A program made the position numbers and the translations under genes. DNA of 6,934 nt, from NCBI GenBank assembly GCA_945882005.1, contig CAMCWG010000160.1:1-6934 (forward strand), read 5' to 3'. The notes below the pieces were generated by a model that did not search any database, was not told the origin of the DNA, and saw only the letters and a list, made by a program, of their open reading frames with translations. How positions within the stretch are numbered: the stretch's first letter is position 1; each line of letters opens with the position of its first letter. Positions 6,255 to 6,934 of the stretch are shown piece after piece. Source of the stretch: Bordetella parapertussis (GTDB lineage Bacteria > Pseudomonadota > Gammaproteobacteria > Burkholderiales > Burkholderiaceae_B).

Positions 6255-6833
6255 ATGAAACGAAGAACATTTCTGTTTGGTGCAGGTGGGCTAGCCGCGA
6301 TGCTTGGTACGGCGTGGTTCGCCTGGAAGTCGTCGTCAAGCAGGGCGCCCGCTGCGAACCGCGCAATCGGAGCGCAGCCAGCCAGTAACGCTTTAGCCAA
6401 AGCAGATCCAGCGGCCTTCTATGAAGCGAGCCTACCCGACTTGGACGGGCAAACCATCGCGCTACGTGCGTATTTAGGGCGTCCAACAGTGGTGAATTTT
6501 TGGGCAACGTGGTGCGCGCCTTGCGTGCAAGAGATGCCTTATTTGGATGCAATCGCGAAAAACTCACCAAAACTTGGTTTTGTTGGAATTGGTATCGATA
6601 CAGAAGCTAATATCAAGCAATTTGTATCTAAAATACCCGTATCTTATCAACTTGTGGTTGCGGGTCATGCTGGGATTGCAATGGTAAGAGCCCTCGGAAA
6701 TGCTGCGGGAGGCCTGCCATTTACTGTTCTTTTGACAGAAGATGGCAGCGTATTCGACACAATTCTTGGTCAAGTCGAGCCTGAAGATTTGCAGCATCGT
6801 ATTAGCAAACTAATTGTAAATTCGAAGACGTAG
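6255..6833 (+). CDS. TlpA/ResA-like thioredoxin-fold protein, membrane-anchored or exported
   Basis: This is a periplasmic-facing thiol-disulfide oxidoreductase of the TlpA/ResA/AhpC-TSA type; such proteins usually reduce disulfides, for example in cytochrome c maturation, but its partner is unknown. From the ATG at 6255 it has 192 residues. It opens MKRRTFLFGAGG, a basic start followed by a hydrophobic stretch to about residue 24, then an Ala/Ser/Pro-rich linker (25-55). The thioredoxin domain (about 58-190) has VVNFWATWCAPCVQEMP (79-95) with the CxxC at 87-90, and the cis-proline in GGLPFTVLL (152-160, Pro155). In-frame ATGs at 6243 and 6246 would add four residues (MMCL) before the basic region. 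I chose 6255 because it gives a normal signal sequence; no start has a clear ribosome site. The twin Arg and Phe-Leu resemble a Tat signal but lack its usual Ser/Thr. GC falls from about 60% in the first half to about 42% in the second. It is divergent from mpl. Confidence 0.9.
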   Translation: MKRRTFLFGAGGLAAMLGTAWFAWKSSSSRAPAANRAIGAQPASNALAKADPAAFYEASLPDLDGQTIALRAYLGRPTVVNFWATWCAPCVQEMPYLDAIAKNSPKLGFVGIGIDTEANIKQFVSKIPVSYQLVVAGHAGIAMVRALGNAAGGLPFTVLLTEDGSVFDTILGQVEPEDLQHRISKLIVNSKT

Positions 6834-6834
6834 A

Positions 6835-6863
6835 TAGACAAATCGCAGGATTTAGCCTATAAA
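6835..6863 (+). promoter_or_regulatory. Candidate sigma-70 promoter downstream of the thioredoxin-like gene
   Basis: TAGACA (6835-6840, 5 of 6 to the -35 consensus) and TATAAA (6858-6863, 5 of 6 to the -10 consensus) are exactly 17 bases apart, and the -35 box starts one base after the upstream stop codon. Transcription would begin near 6870 and run off the right edge. From gene order in related genomes the target could be aroQ and the accBC genes, but no part of a next gene is recognisable here. Confidence 0.5.
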
Positions 6864-6887
6864 TGCGTACGGCTTGACTGTTTTTGT

Positions 6888-6905
6888 TGCCACGTTTTTG
6901 TGGCA
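6888..6905 (+). other. Short hairpin in the region after the thioredoxin-like gene
   Basis: TGCCAC (6888-6893) and GTGGCA (6900-6905) form a perfect 6-bp stem around the loop GTTTTT. No T-run follows on either strand, so it is not a standard intrinsic terminator. If the promoter at 6835-6863 is real, the hairpin lies in the 5' leader about 18 bases from the transcript start. Confidence 0.4.
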
Positions 6906-6934
6906 GGCAGAGCACTCTTTGCTTGGGCGACCTC

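Noticed and set aside
785..6601. A 14-base identical sequence, ATTGGTATCGATAC, at 785-798 and 6588-6601, containing a 10-base palindrome
   Set aside because: Both copies are within coding sequence, and a chance 14-base match in a window of this size is not very unlikely. There is no third copy or regular spacing to suggest a binding site.
6874..6902. TTGACT at 6874-6879 considered as a -35 box
   Set aside because: The matching -10 position reads TTTGTG, a poor match; the pair at 6835-6863 is much better.
6888..6905. Hairpin considered as the terminator of the thioredoxin-like gene
   Set aside because: The stem is only 6 bp and no T-run follows it on the plus strand; the T-runs lie before the stem and in the loop.
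1..6934. A new defence system, mobile element or biosynthetic system
   Set aside because: Every long stretch is accounted for by a recognised or family-level housekeeping gene. I saw no transposase, integrase, terminal inverted repeats, CRISPR repeats or toxin-antitoxin pair.

Overview
This window is ordinary chromosomal DNA from a Gram-negative bacterium, most likely a betaproteobacterium of the order Burkholderiales. The placement rests on gene content and order recalled from that group: mpl, an RNB-family ribonuclease, a TonB-like protein and aroE as a tight cluster, with a TlpA-type thioredoxin gene transcribed away from mpl. The TonB-like and RNB proteins also look like the betaproteobacterial versions of their families. 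Gram-negative envelope genes (lptG, mpl) agree with this. GC content is moderate to high in most genes (55-65% in hand-counted blocks). The genus cannot be fixed from the sequence alone.

Layout. Nearly all of positions 1-6158 is coding on the minus strand and is read from right to left: mpl (murein tripeptide recycling ligase), an RNase II/R-like ribonuclease, a TonB-like single-span membrane protein with a coiled coil, aroE (shikimate dehydrogenase), and lptG (LPS export permease, cut by the left edge a few residues before its end). The gaps are 32 nt, a 4-nt overlap, a 4-nt overlap and 17 nt, so this reads as one operon. A good ribosome binding site and a candidate promoter precede only mpl. 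After a divergent intergenic region of under 100 nt, a TlpA/ResA-like thioredoxin-fold protein is encoded on the plus strand. The last 101 bases hold a candidate sigma-70 promoter just after the tlpA stop codon, followed by a short hairpin, and probably drive the next gene, which lies outside the window (aroQ-accB-accC would be expected from related genomes).

How the genes fit together. Mpl, LptG and the TonB-like protein work in or on the envelope. AroE supplies shikimate for aromatic amino acids, and the RNB enzyme degrades RNA. The common theme is position, not one pathway. The anomalies worth a second look are: lptG sitting directly after aroE with neither lptF nor mtgA at that junction, variant residues in the RNB active-site motifs, the TonB-like protein having no proline-rich linker and no ExbB/ExbD genes nearby, and a marked GC drop within tlpA. 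I saw no mobile element, CRISPR array, tRNA, rRNA or convincing new defence or other system.
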